Origin: Anaerolineae bacterium
Lineage (GTDB): Bacteria > Chloroflexota > Anaerolineae > JAFGEY01
Direction of reading: 5' to 3'
NCBI GenBank assembly: GCA_016929775.1
Contig: JAFGIE010000086.1
Coordinates: 1 to 15,230, forward strand
Length of the DNA stretch: 15,230 nt
Position 1 is the first letter of the stretch. The number at the start of each line of letters is the position of its first letter. Shown piece after piece: positions 1 through 11,592 of the stretch. The notes under the pieces were generated by a model. It had not been told where the DNA came from, made no database searches, and worked only from the letters and a program-made list of their open reading frames with translations. A program made the translations under genes and the position numbers.

Positions 1-1419
1 GGCAGAGTCGAGCAGGTTGCGCTTGAGCATCTTGTACAGCGCACCCTCTGGATCGAGGCCCTGGCGCAGCAGGTAGCGCTCGTCGGGCTGCTCGACAAAG
101 ACCGCCACGCTGTAGAAGCGACCGTTGCGCTGGACGCGCACCGGAAAGCTGATGCTGCTCGGGACGCCTGCATCGCGGTATGCCTCCCAGGACAGCACCT
201 GGCGCAGGTAGGACTTGTCGGTGACGGTCGCATTCAGGTTAAACTCTTCGACCGGGGCCTGGTCCGGCGCATAGCGGAAGTGGTAGCCCTGGTTAAAGTC
301 GAACTTGAGGCTTTTCTTGGGCCAGTAGCGCGCCGTAAGGCCCCGCAGGCGGACCAGGACGTTGTCATAGAGCACCCCGTCGTAAAAGACCGAGGCCCGG
401 GATCCGGCATCAGTCTCGGCTGCCGCAGGATCGGCGACGAACCAGTACAGCACGGGCAGCTCGCTCTGCACTGCCGGGTCTGCGATCATGGTACCGCAGT
501 AGTGGGGGCCACCCGTACCCTCGCCGCGTAGGGGCCAACGCGCGTCCTGCCCGCGCCGGTCCGTCGCCACCACATAGTAGCGCACCATCTGCCCGGGCTC
601 GTGCAGGCTGCTCGGGATCGTGGCGCCGTAGACCCCGTCGCCCGCATCGCCCTCCTCGTGCGCGCCGTCGTCGCGCATCGGCGTCGCCTGTGTGGCGCCG
701 TACATGACCCGCCAGTACAACGTGACTGCTTTGAGAGGCGCGAGCGCGCCGGCGGCGCGCACCGTGACCGCCACGTCCTGCCCCGGCGCAGGGACGGCAG
801 GATGGTGCGCCACGTTCGACAGCACAGGGCCCTGGTTCTCGGAGGCCGATCCGTTCGCCGCCCCGGGCGTGGGCGCGGTGAAGTAACGTGCCTGCCGCGC
901 GGCGACGAGGCCATACGCCGCGCCCTCGTATTGCGGGGGATAGTGCGGGCCATACTCCCAGACGACGGTCCTCCCATCCGGCGCGAAAAGGCCCAGGTAC
1001 TCCCCCTCGCCCGAGAGCGAAAAGTTGGCGTGCAGCTCCGACCCGGCGGCGGCGCGGTCCTTGCCGGAGGCAAAGACCACCAGGTACCCGTTGGCGGGAA
1101 GGATGACCTGCGGGAACTGCCAGCGCACCGGATCGCGCCGCTCGTCGGTCAGATACCAGCCCGTCAGGTCGACGTCCGTCGGTCCCTGGTTGTAGAGCTC
1201 GACCCAGTCGGAGGCATCGCCGTCCTCGTCGATCGTGGCGCCGTCATTGACGGCGACAAACTCGCTGATCACGACCTGGGCAGGAGGCGAGGCGCCCCTG
1301 CCGAAGGGCCGGCACGCCGGGAGGGCGACGAACCAGATCGAGAACAGAAACCGGGCGAGGGACCGCCTGGCGCGCCAGCGGCGGAACGCGCTCTGCACCC
1401 CAGCCACGTCCTCACTCAT
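1..1419 (-). CDS. Lipoprotein with lamin-tail domain and CotH-kinase-like region (partial, C-terminus outside window)
   Basis: Reading the minus strand from ATG at 1419 gives 473 open codons that run off the left edge, so the C-terminus is missing. A basic N-terminus (RRWRARR) precedes a hydrophobic stretch and a lipobox, L-P-A-C, with the acylated Cys at residue 36; the product is probably an exported lipoprotein. Residues about 48-150 look like a lamin-tail domain (VISEFVAVND, DWVELYNQGP, LTGWYLTD, NGYLVVFASGKD). A beta-rich linker follows (GDGVYGATIPS, MVRYYVVATD). From about residue 330 the pattern resembles CotH kinases (VLVRLRGLTARYWPKKSLKFDF, FNLNATVTDKSYLRQVLSWEAYRDAG). Lamin-tail plus CotH proteins are typically secreted surface proteins; some CotH members phosphorylate proteins. 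The catalytic part is mostly outside the window. No good ribosome site precedes 1419, and the frame stays open upstream with GTG codons at 1458, 1473 and 1512, so the start is uncertain. Confidence 0.85.
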   Translation of the reverse strand, partial: MSEDVAGVQSAFRRWRARRSLARFLFSIWFVALPACRPFGRGASPPAQVVISEFVAVNDGATIDEDGDASDWVELYNQGPTDVDLTGWYLTDERRDPVRWQFPQVILPANGYLVVFASGKDRAAAGSELHANFSLSGEGEYLGLFAPDGRTVVWEYGPHYPPQYEGAAYGLVAARQARYFTAPTPGAANGSASENQGPVLSNVAHHPAVPAPGQDVAVTVRAAGALAPLKAVTLYWRVMYGATQATPMRDDGAHEEGDAGDGVYGATIPSSLHEPGQMVRYYVVATDRRGQDARWPLRGEGTGGPHYCGTMIADPAVQSELPVLYWFVADPAAAETDAGSRASVFYDGVLYDNVLVRLRGLTARYWPKKSLKFDFNQGYHFRYAPDQAPVEEFNLNATVTDKSYLRQVLSWEAYRDAGVPSSISFPVRVQRNGRFYSVAVFVEQPDERYLLRQGLDPEGALYKMLKRNLLDSA

Positions 1420-1559
1420 AGAAACCGCACGATTCCCGCGCTCACCCGCCCAGCCCACACGCGCACATCCCACCCCCGCAGACCACAGGCACGCCCATCG
1501 ACGATCCTGCACCGGTGCCCACTTGGACCGATCGCCGTTTGTCCCCTCTGGTGCGCTAG

Positions 1560-1588
1560 ATTGTACCACACTATGCCCCGTCACCCAA
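1560..1588 (-). promoter_or_regulatory. Predicted sigma-70-type promoter for the CotH lipoprotein gene
   Basis: On the minus strand TTGGGT (1588-1583) and TACAAT (1565-1560) are separated by 17 bases. Transcription would give a leader of roughly 130 nt before ATG 1419. The leader contains a 10-bp palindrome, GCACCGGTGC (1509-1518). Its -35 box lies 20 bases from the -35 box of the divergent flavodoxin promoter. Confidence 0.5.
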
Positions 1589-1599
1589 GTCTACGCGGG

Positions 1600-1620
1600 C
1601 TGTCCGGTTTGCCTGTCCGG
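1600..1620 (+). repeat. Direct repeat CTGTCCGG in the flavodoxin promoter
   Basis: CTGTCCGG occurs at 1600-1607 and again at 1613-1620, a 13-base period, flanking and overlapping the -35 hexamer (1609-1614). Two copies at close to one helical turn can be a regulator site, but they could be chance in GC-rich DNA. Confidence 0.35.
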
Positions 1621-1636
1621 GACATTGGTGTAGAAT
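1609..1636 (+). promoter_or_regulatory. Predicted sigma-70-type promoter for the flavodoxin operon
   Basis: TTGCCT (1609-1614) and TAGAAT (1631-1636) are 16 bases apart. The hexamers lie 32 bases upstream of the ATG at 1669, with a strong AGGAGG ribosome site between them. The genes downstream to 5906 have no comparable promoter that I can see. Confidence 0.55.
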
Positions 1637-1668
1637 AGCGACACGAACCCGACAAAGAGGAGGTACAC

Positions 1669-2184
1669 ATGGGCAAGATACTGGTTGCGTATGCCACAGC
1701 CGCCGGGTCCACCGGCGGCGTCGCCGAGGCGATCGGGCAGGAACTGCGCGCCGGCGGCGCAGATGTCGACGTGCGCCCTGCCGGCGAGGTCGCCGACCTG
1801 GGCGGCTACAGCGCCGTCGTCGTAGGGACAGGCGTGCGGGCGGGACGCATCTATGCGAATGCCGCCAAGTTCCTCGAACGGCACCAAGATGCCCTGGCGA
1901 CGATGCCCGTGGCGGGGTTTGTCGTGTGCCTGGCGATGCACGCGGGCACCGACGAGGGCTGTGCGGAGGCTGCGGGCTATCTCGACACGTTGTTTGCCAA
2001 GACGCCCGACGTCGTGCCGTTCAGCAGAGGCCTGTTCGCCGGGCAGGTCGACTATGCCGTGCTCCCGTGGCTGCTCAAGTTCATCCTGAAGCGGGTGATC
2101 AAGGAGCCGGGCGGCGACTATCGCGACTGGGACGCGATCCGTGCCTGGGCGGCGGAGATCCGGCCCACACTGGCGGCGGCATAG
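1669..2184 (+). CDS. Flavodoxin-domain protein, HemG (protoporphyrinogen dehydrogenase)-like
   Basis: This 171-residue cytoplasmic protein has the flavodoxin fold pattern. The N-terminal strand and FMN-phosphate loop are KILVAYATAAGSTGGVAEAIG (residues 3-23, T/S-rich loop), followed by the strand YSAVVVGTGVRAGRIY. The C-terminal part (LFAGQVDY, then GGDYRDWDAIRAWAAEI) matches the layout of HemG-type menaquinone-dependent protoporphyrinogen IX dehydrogenases and their flavodoxin-like relatives. The start is set by AGGAGG six bases before ATG. It is the first gene of a plus-strand run with the GNAT gene 114 bases downstream. No heme gene is nearby, so a role in heme synthesis is not supported by context; a general FMN electron-transfer protein is the safer reading. 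Confidence 0.8.
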   Translation: MGKILVAYATAAGSTGGVAEAIGQELRAGGADVDVRPAGEVADLGGYSAVVVGTGVRAGRIYANAAKFLERHQDALATMPVAGFVVCLAMHAGTDEGCAEAAGYLDTLFAKTPDVVPFSRGLFAGQVDYAVLPWLLKFILKRVIKEPGGDYRDWDAIRAWAAEIRPTLAAA

Positions 2185-2298
2185 CGGCGCTGCCCGGACA
2201 CACAGGTCACCTATAGACGCGCCGTCCATACCGACTGCCGCCTGCAGAGATCCAGGCGTTGGCGCAAGCGGGCAGCGTGTACGTGGGAGGAAAGGATC

Positions 2299-3510
2299 GT
2301 GCACGAACTCACACCGGGGCAGTACGGCGCCGTGCGCGGGCTCTTTGCGCCGCTGTGGTACCATCTCGTGATCGACTCGGCGATCGAGGGCCACACGCCC
2401 GCACGCATCGTCGCCGATGACCCACACGACCCGACCGTAGCCTTCGTGTGGGATCAGGTAGAGGGAGGATACTACCTGGCGGGCGACCCGGACAACGCCT
2501 CCTTCAACCGCGCCCTCAACCGCTTGATCCACGACGAGATTTACCCCGAGGTGCAGCGCCGGACCGATCACGCTGCCGACCTGGTGGTCAACTATGCGCC
2601 GCTCGCCTGGGAACGGGTGCTGGGCGAGGTCCTGGCGGGGATCAACGTGATGCGCCACGCGCGCAAGCACTTTTTGTTCCGCGAGATGCGCGTGCCTGAC
2701 TGGCGCGACCGGGTCCCGGATGGCTACGAGATGGCGCCGGTGGATGCCGCGTTCCTGCAGCGGAGCGACCTGCCGCACATGGAGGACCGCATCCTGCGCT
2801 GGGTCCGGCGCGCGTGGGGCGGCATCGACGGCTGGTTGGCGCGCGGATTCGGCTGCTGCCTGCTGCACGGCAGCGCGATCGTCAGCTGGTGCACCGGCGA
2901 CTTTGCCGCGGGGCAGGCGTGTGAGATGGGCATCGGCACCGACGCCGCCTACCGGCGCCGCGGCTACGCGACCCTGACCGCCAGCGCCACCGTCGAGCAG
3001 TGCCTGGCGCGCGGCTTGACCGAGATCGGCTGGCACTGCTGGAGCGCAAACGTCGCCTCCGCCGCGACCGCACTGGCGGTCGGCTTTCGCCAGACGGTCG
3101 AGCACCACGTCCTGCACGCCTGGTACAACGAGATCGACAACTGGATCGTCCAGGGCGGGATGTACCTCGCCGGGCCAGAGGAAAACACGCTGCAACCTGT
3201 GGACTGGGCGGCAGCTGCTTCCGCCTATGACCGGGCGATGGCGATTGCCGAGACAGACCCGGCGCTGGCGGACCGCACCCGCCTGTGGCGCGATCCAGAG
3301 ATCCAGCCCTACATCCTGCGCAACGCAGCACGCGCACACCTCCACGCGGGCGACCTGCACGCTGCGCGCGACGACGTGGCGCGCGCCATTGCCGCCGGAC
3401 TGCCGCGCGACCAAGTGACGGCGTTGCTCGAGCAAGAGGGCTTTGCCCATCTGCGCGACAGCGCAGCCTGGCGTACGCTCGTGGACGCACGCCCTGAGCC
3501 CACCCCCTAG
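2299..3510 (+). CDS. GNAT-family N-acetyltransferase with helical C-terminal tail
   Basis: This is a 403-residue protein started by GTG behind GGGAGGAAAGG. The acetyl-CoA binding motif A is clear around residues 208-228 (CEMGIGTDAAYRRRGYATL, giving the R-R-x-G-Y/x-A loop). Motif B follows (WSANVASAATALAVGFRQ, residues 248-265). The arrangement, an alpha-helical N-terminal half of about 140 residues before the GNAT fold, resembles the larger GNAT family that includes ZmaR-type enzymes. Residues about 305-375 form a TPR-like helical pair (IQPYILRNAARAHLHAGDLHAARDDVARAIAAG). The acyl acceptor cannot be told. It lies in the flavodoxin operon, 41 bases before the propeller gene. Confidence 0.8.
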   Translation: MHELTPGQYGAVRGLFAPLWYHLVIDSAIEGHTPARIVADDPHDPTVAFVWDQVEGGYYLAGDPDNASFNRALNRLIHDEIYPEVQRRTDHAADLVVNYAPLAWERVLGEVLAGINVMRHARKHFLFREMRVPDWRDRVPDGYEMAPVDAAFLQRSDLPHMEDRILRWVRRAWGGIDGWLARGFGCCLLHGSAIVSWCTGDFAAGQACEMGIGTDAAYRRRGYATLTASATVEQCLARGLTEIGWHCWSANVASAATALAVGFRQTVEHHVLHAWYNEIDNWIVQGGMYLAGPEENTLQPVDWAAAASAYDRAMAIAETDPALADRTRLWRDPEIQPYILRNAARAHLHAGDLHAARDDVARAIAAGLPRDQVTALLEQEGFAHLRDSAAWRTLVDARPEPTP

Positions 3511-3551
3511 ACGCCGTTCTCGCGCTAGACCCACCCATCACGGAGGCGACA

Positions 3552-4862
3552 CTGAACGCCTACACGATTGCCTACGAGCCCGATCTGCGCTGCTATCCCA
3601 ACTACTCGTTCGAGATCGGCGATGTGGACGGAGACGGGCGCGCCGAGATGGTCGCCCTCAACCAGAACGGGAACCGGCTGCGGGTCGTCAAGCTGGACGG
3701 GCAGGTGCTGTTCGAGCGCAAGGTCAAGAACAACGGCAATTGGGGCACGCCCCTGCCCTGCGTCGTCGACCTCGACGGCGATGGCTGCGCCGAGGTCGTG
3801 GTCCCGGACCTCGCACCTGGCCCTTTCGAAGCGGGCATCTCGGTCTTTGACGCGTGCGGCGAGCGGATCGCCGCACACCGCTTTGGCGCCCACGAGCGAG
3901 ATGACTATGGGATCGCCGTGCCGCTCCTCGCCCCGATGCGCTGCCGGCGGCAAGACGCAGCGGGCGTCTTTGCGGCGCTCGCCGGCGGGCAGGTGGTCGC
4001 CCTCGACGCCGACATGCGCGAGATCTGGCGGCGCGGCGGGTTCCGCCACGACTATGGGCACGAATGCCACATCGGCGACGTCGACGGCGACGGTCTAGAC
4101 GAGGTCGCCTTCTGTACCTGCGACCACATCAACGGGGGCTTGCGCACGGGCTGGAACGCCGGCGAGTTGGTCCTGCTCGACCACGACGGCACGACCCTCA
4201 TGCGCCGCAGGGTGGATGACTATTGCCCCGATACCCACTTTGACGACATCGCGATCGCCGACTTTGGCGGGACAGGCGGCACCCAGATCCTGGTCGAGAA
4301 GGGCTTCTTGATCGACTGGCAGAGCGATCCGCCCGGCGAGGTCGTGTGGGATGTCTCCGGGCAGTTCGGACACGGGCAGTGGATCGCGCACCTGCCCAAC
4401 CCCGCCGGACGGGGCAGGTTGGCCTTTGTCGCGGAGCTGTGGGGCGCAGCGGGAGGCAGTGCACTGCTCGACGGCGAGGGCAAAGTGGTGTGGGACTTGA
4501 GCGACCTGCCGCGGACCCGGCTCGATCCGGGGCGATTCCCAGGCTGGCACGTGCTGCCGACGCGCTGTCACGTGGTCCAGTGGACGCCCGACGCGGCGCC
4601 GGAGATCTTTGTCGGGGAGCAGGCGCAAAGCCCCACCTCGCACGACTGCTTTGAAACGCGGCGCTTTGCGCTCAGCGCGCGCACCTTCGACCTGCAGGGC
4701 AACCTGCTTGGCACGCTGCCGTTCCCCGACGCCCAGGTCGAGGGCTACTGGTACAACGGCGAAGTGCGCTCCCGCGTCGCCGACGTCGACGGCGACGGAC
4801 GGCAAGAGATCGTCTTCCCGCGCCAGGATGGGTGCGTGATGGTGATCGCAAAGCACGCCTAG
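3552..4862 (+). CDS. FG-GAP/VCBS repeat propeller protein, rhamnogalacturonan-lyase (PL11)-like, probable CTG start
   Basis: This is a 436-residue protein if read from CTG at 3552. Four calcium-binding D-x-D-G-D-G loops are visible at residues 24-29, 73-78, 176-181 and 411-416, in the context G-D-V-D-G-D-G-x-x-E-x-V typical of FG-GAP/VCBS beta-propeller blades. A GQFGHGQWIAHLPN stretch and the spacing of the blades recall the propeller of PL11 rhamnogalacturonan lyases, but no signal peptide or accessory domain is present, so a catalytic role is only a suggestion. Start choice: the first GTG (3624) falls inside the first calcium loop and would destroy it. No ATG, GTG or TTG lies in frame before it near a ribosome site, whereas GGAGG (3542-3546) sits five bases before CTG 3552. 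Only 18 bases separate its stop from the next gene's start. Confidence 0.75.
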   Translation: MNAYTIAYEPDLRCYPNYSFEIGDVDGDGRAEMVALNQNGNRLRVVKLDGQVLFERKVKNNGNWGTPLPCVVDLDGDGCAEVVVPDLAPGPFEAGISVFDACGERIAAHRFGAHERDDYGIAVPLLAPMRCRRQDAAGVFAALAGGQVVALDADMREIWRRGGFRHDYGHECHIGDVDGDGLDEVAFCTCDHINGGLRTGWNAGELVLLDHDGTTLMRRRVDDYCPDTHFDDIAIADFGGTGGTQILVEKGFLIDWQSDPPGEVVWDVSGQFGHGQWIAHLPNPAGRGRLAFVAELWGAAGGSALLDGEGKVVWDLSDLPRTRLDPGRFPGWHVLPTRCHVVQWTPDAAPEIFVGEQAQSPTSHDCFETRRFALSARTFDLQGNLLGTLPFPDAQVEGYWYNGEVRSRVADVDGDGRQEIVFPRQDGCVMVIAKHA

Positions 4863-4880
4863 CGCGTGCAGGAGGGTGCT

Positions 4881-5906
4881 GTGGCGGCACGCTGGGCGCG
4901 CATACGGGCGCGTGTCGACCGGATCGGGCAACGCGTTCGGACGAGGTTCACGTATGACCCGACCTGGCAGTTCGTGGGTAACATCGGCGACCTGATCTGG
5001 GAGTTCAAGTGGTACAGCCTCTCGATCTTTGCGGTGACGATCCTGCAAGAGATTGCCGCCCTGTGGCCCGTCAACCTGCTCGGCGACTTTATCGACGGTC
5101 TCGAGAGCGGCGAGGTGGGGCACATCGTGTGGCTTCTGCTGGGCGCAAGCCTCTTTTATCCCGGGCTCCTGCGCGCCAACGTGATCTTGCGCCACAAGAT
5201 GTTCTATGAGACCGACCTGAGCAAGCGAGTCGAGCTCATCCTCCATGCATCGGATGCGGGTCGCTGGACCGATTCGGAAGCGGCGGGCGCGGCGTACACC
5301 AAGACTGTCAACGCCGTCAGCGGGATCACCAACGCCGTCTATCACATCCTGGCGAGCTTTACCCCGGTCGTGATCAAGATCGTGATCGTCTCCGGCAACC
5401 TGCTTACCTACAACCGCTTGCTCGGGATCGCTTACGTGACCAGCCTGGTCTTCCCCCTGGCGATGACGTTCCTGTTCAACAACCGGCTGCGCGTGCTGCG
5501 CGACTCCCAATACGCGATGATCGGCGAGAGCTCGGGGCTGGGGATCAAGGTCATAGCCGAGAAGGAGAACCAGGACGTCCGCCAAAAGTTCCGAGACGTG
5601 ATGCGCACCCGCACGGACGTCTTTGTCTCCCTCCTTGCCAAGAGCCAGTCCTTCCTCTACGTCCGCGAGGCTGCGCTCATCGGGAGCCAGTTCCTGGTCG
5701 TCTTGATGGCGCTCTCGATGCGCCAGCGGCTGAACATGACGCCCGGCGACTTTACCAAGATCGTGGGCTACACGACCCAGGTCGCCGCGGCGTTCATCAG
5801 CGCCGCCTCCTGCCTAGACGCGATCGTCAGCTACAGCCGGGCCTACTATATCTATGCCGCGGCGTACAATGTCGGCGCGGGCGAGGGGAGCGACACCCAG
5901 GCGTGA
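4881..5906 (+). CDS. ABC-exporter-type six-helix transmembrane protein without an ATPase domain
   Basis: I start at GTG 4881 (341 residues) because GGAGGG (4871-4876) is correctly spaced for it; an upstream in-frame GTG at 4866 would place that site inside the gene. After a basic N-terminus there are about six hydrophobic segments: WYSLSIFAVTILQEIAALWPV, IVWLLLGASLFYPGLL, VVIKIVIVSGNLL, LLGIAYVTSLVFPLAMTFLF, EAALIGSQFLVVLMALSM and TTQVAAAFISAASCLDAI. Long polar helices between them (FYETDLSKRVELILHA; EKENQDVRQKFRDVMRTRTDVF) match the intracellular loops of type IV ABC exporters. The protein ends where a nucleotide-binding domain would begin; no Walker A, signature or Walker B motif exists here or in the 45 bases before the convergent gene. 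It may need a partner ATPase or be a derived non-ABC membrane protein. It is the last gene of the operon. Confidence 0.75.
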   Translation: MAARWARIRARVDRIGQRVRTRFTYDPTWQFVGNIGDLIWEFKWYSLSIFAVTILQEIAALWPVNLLGDFIDGLESGEVGHIVWLLLGASLFYPGLLRANVILRHKMFYETDLSKRVELILHASDAGRWTDSEAAGAAYTKTVNAVSGITNAVYHILASFTPVVIKIVIVSGNLLTYNRLLGIAYVTSLVFPLAMTFLFNNRLRVLRDSQYAMIGESSGLGIKVIAEKENQDVRQKFRDVMRTRTDVFVSLLAKSQSFLYVREAALIGSQFLVVLMALSMRQRLNMTPGDFTKIVGYTTQVAAAFISAASCLDAIVSYSRAYYIYAAAYNVGAGEGSDTQA

Positions 5907-5951
5907 TCGCACTCTGGCCCCTCCGGCTGCCCGAGGTCGCGCGCACACATG

Positions 5952-7109
5952 CTACGCCCTGATGCGGTGCTCCTCGATATAGTCCCACACGATCCTGTAC
6001 CCCAGCCCGGGATCCTGCGGCACGCGCACCATGCCGTCCGCATCGAGCGGATCGCAGATCGCCTCCAGGTAGGGGGCGGGCGTCTCATAGTCGATGCCGG
6101 GCGCGAGCAGCCCACGCTCATAGTACGCGCACGTATCCTCGCTCGTCGCGCCCAGGATCTGCAGGTTGCCGAACCCACTCATGTGGATCTCGCAGCGCAC
6201 GCCGTAGGCCTCGCACACCGCAGTCAGTTTCTTGACGCCCGTGATCCCGCCGCGCAGGACGTCGATCCGGCTCATGTCGGACGCGTCGCGCCGGATCCAG
6301 TCCGCGCGAGTGTAGAGGCTGCCGGCAGCGATCTCGGGCGACAGTACCGGGATCTCGAGCGCGGCGCACAGCCGCTCGTAGGTGTGGACGCGGTACTCGG
6401 GCATGGGATGCTCGTACCACACGAAATCGAGCGCCTCTAGGGCGCGCCCGACGCGCAGGGCATCCTCGTAGGTGCAGTACGTGCCCCACGGGTCGAACAT
6501 GAGGGCCACGTCCTCGCCCACCGCTTCGCGCACCGCGCGGCAGACCTCGATGTCGGCCTCCACGTGCGAGGGACGACCCGGCATGGGCGCCAAGGTCGCC
6601 GGGTCGGCAAAGTAGTAGGGGTGGATCTTGTAGGCCCGGTATCCCTGCGCCACGCACGCCAGTGCGTGCCCGGCATAGTCCTCCGGCGTGCCCATGTTGG
6701 GATAGGTGCTGGCGTAGGCCTTGACCCGATCGCGGCATCCGCCCAGCAGCTTGTGCACGGGCACGCCGTACAGCCGGCCCTGCAGGTCCCACAGCGCCAT
6801 GTCGAGCGTGCTCAAGATGTTCTCGGGCGTCTTGGAGACCCACATCCAGTGCCAGAACCTCTCCCGGTCAAAGGGGTCCTGGCCCACGAGCATGGCGCGC
6901 GCCCGCCCGATCAGCGCCTGGCGCTCATCGGGGGGCAAGCCGTCCTGATCCCCGTGCCCGTGCCCGCCCAGGTAGTAGCCCTCGGCGCCCTCGTCGGTGA
7001 CGACCTTGGTCAGGGTCTGGACGACCATCTGCTGCGGCAGCAGCTCCCCGTTGCGAAAGCCCCTCCGCGGCACGCGAAAGGGGATCACGTCTACGTCGAC
7101 GATCCGCAT
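5952..7109 (-). CDS. Enolase-superfamily (mandelate racemase/muconate lactonizing type) protein, putative acid-sugar dehydratase
   Basis: This is a 385-residue protein from ATG 7109 (GGGAGG five bases upstream; a longer reading to 7154 has no ribosome site). The capping domain occupies about residues 1-120 and the barrel carries the expected residues: K161-x-H163 (YKIHPYY), metal ligands D206 (MFDPWGTY), E233 (WYEHPMPE) and E259 (LSPEIAAGS), D283 (RIDVLRGGITG) and H309 (CEIHMSGFG), which form the Asp-His dyad. Members of this family abstract the proton alpha to a carboxylate; many are sugar-acid dehydratases. A KxH in place of the usual KxK motif means the substrate cannot be assigned from known subgroups by eye. 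It follows the DapA-type gene by 76 bases on the same strand, which supports a dehydratase-then-aldolase route. Confidence 0.85.
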   Translation of the reverse strand: MRIVDVDVIPFRVPRRGFRNGELLPQQMVVQTLTKVVTDEGAEGYYLGGHGHGDQDGLPPDERQALIGRARAMLVGQDPFDRERFWHWMWVSKTPENILSTLDMALWDLQGRLYGVPVHKLLGGCRDRVKAYASTYPNMGTPEDYAGHALACVAQGYRAYKIHPYYFADPATLAPMPGRPSHVEADIEVCRAVREAVGEDVALMFDPWGTYCTYEDALRVGRALEALDFVWYEHPMPEYRVHTYERLCAALEIPVLSPEIAAGSLYTRADWIRRDASDMSRIDVLRGGITGVKKLTAVCEAYGVRCEIHMSGFGNLQILGATSEDTCAYYERGLLAPGIDYETPAPYLEAICDPLDADGMVRVPQDPGLGYRIVWDYIEEHRIRA

Positions 7110-7127
7110 GGCACCCTCCCAGATACT

Positions 7128-7149
7128 GGATGGGATGGCGATCCCATCC
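7128..7149. repeat. Perfect 9-bp inverted repeat with 4-base loop between the two sugar genes
   Basis: GGATGGGAT (7128-7136) and ATCCCATCC (7141-7149) form a perfect stem closed by a four-base loop. It sits between the stop of the upstream DapA-type gene (7186) and the ribosome site of the enolase-type gene, ending 18 bases before the ATG. No T tract follows on the minus strand. It could tune expression of the second gene by RNA folding or processing, or act as a protein site. Confidence 0.6.
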
Positions 7150-7185
7150 TCCACAGCCTGAAGCGCGCGATCTGCCGCCCGACCG

Positions 7186-11438
<4,253 letters not shown>

Positions 11439-11452
11439 ACAGAGGGCGGGAA

Positions 11453-11472
11453 GGCGGGGGGCGCCCCTCGCC
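11453..11472. repeat. GC-rich 20-base near-palindrome in the convergent gap
   Basis: GGGGCGCCCC (11458-11467) is a perfect palindrome, and the flanks extend pairing to 11453-11472 with one G-T step. It lies 15 bases past the GH2 hairpin. The rest of 11421-11592 holds no gene I can support. A second termination structure is possible; chance is also possible at this GC content. Confidence 0.35.
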
Positions 11473-11592
11473 AGAGGTCTCCGGGAACGCACCACCCATC
11501 TGCTGCTGCCCCGTCCCCGCCGCGAGGCGCGCGAGATCGACGCCGTCAAAGCAGGAACCCAGGACGCGGTGGACCGGCAGAAACTGCGCCGG

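Noticed and set aside
486..1638. Long open frames on both strands over the CotH lipoprotein region, including one of 345 codons on the plus strand
   Set aside because: They are out-of-frame shadows with Arg/Pro/Ala-rich, low-complexity translations; the minus-strand CotH frame contains coherent domain motifs.
1591..3534. A 647-codon minus-strand open frame opposite the flavodoxin and GNAT genes
   Set aside because: It is antisense to two well-supported genes with good ribosome sites, and its translation shows no family motif.
5915..5940. A weak CCTC...GAGG hairpin between the convergent membrane-domain and enolase-type genes as a terminator
   Set aside because: The stem has an internal C-C mismatch, a three-base loop and no T tract; too weak to call.
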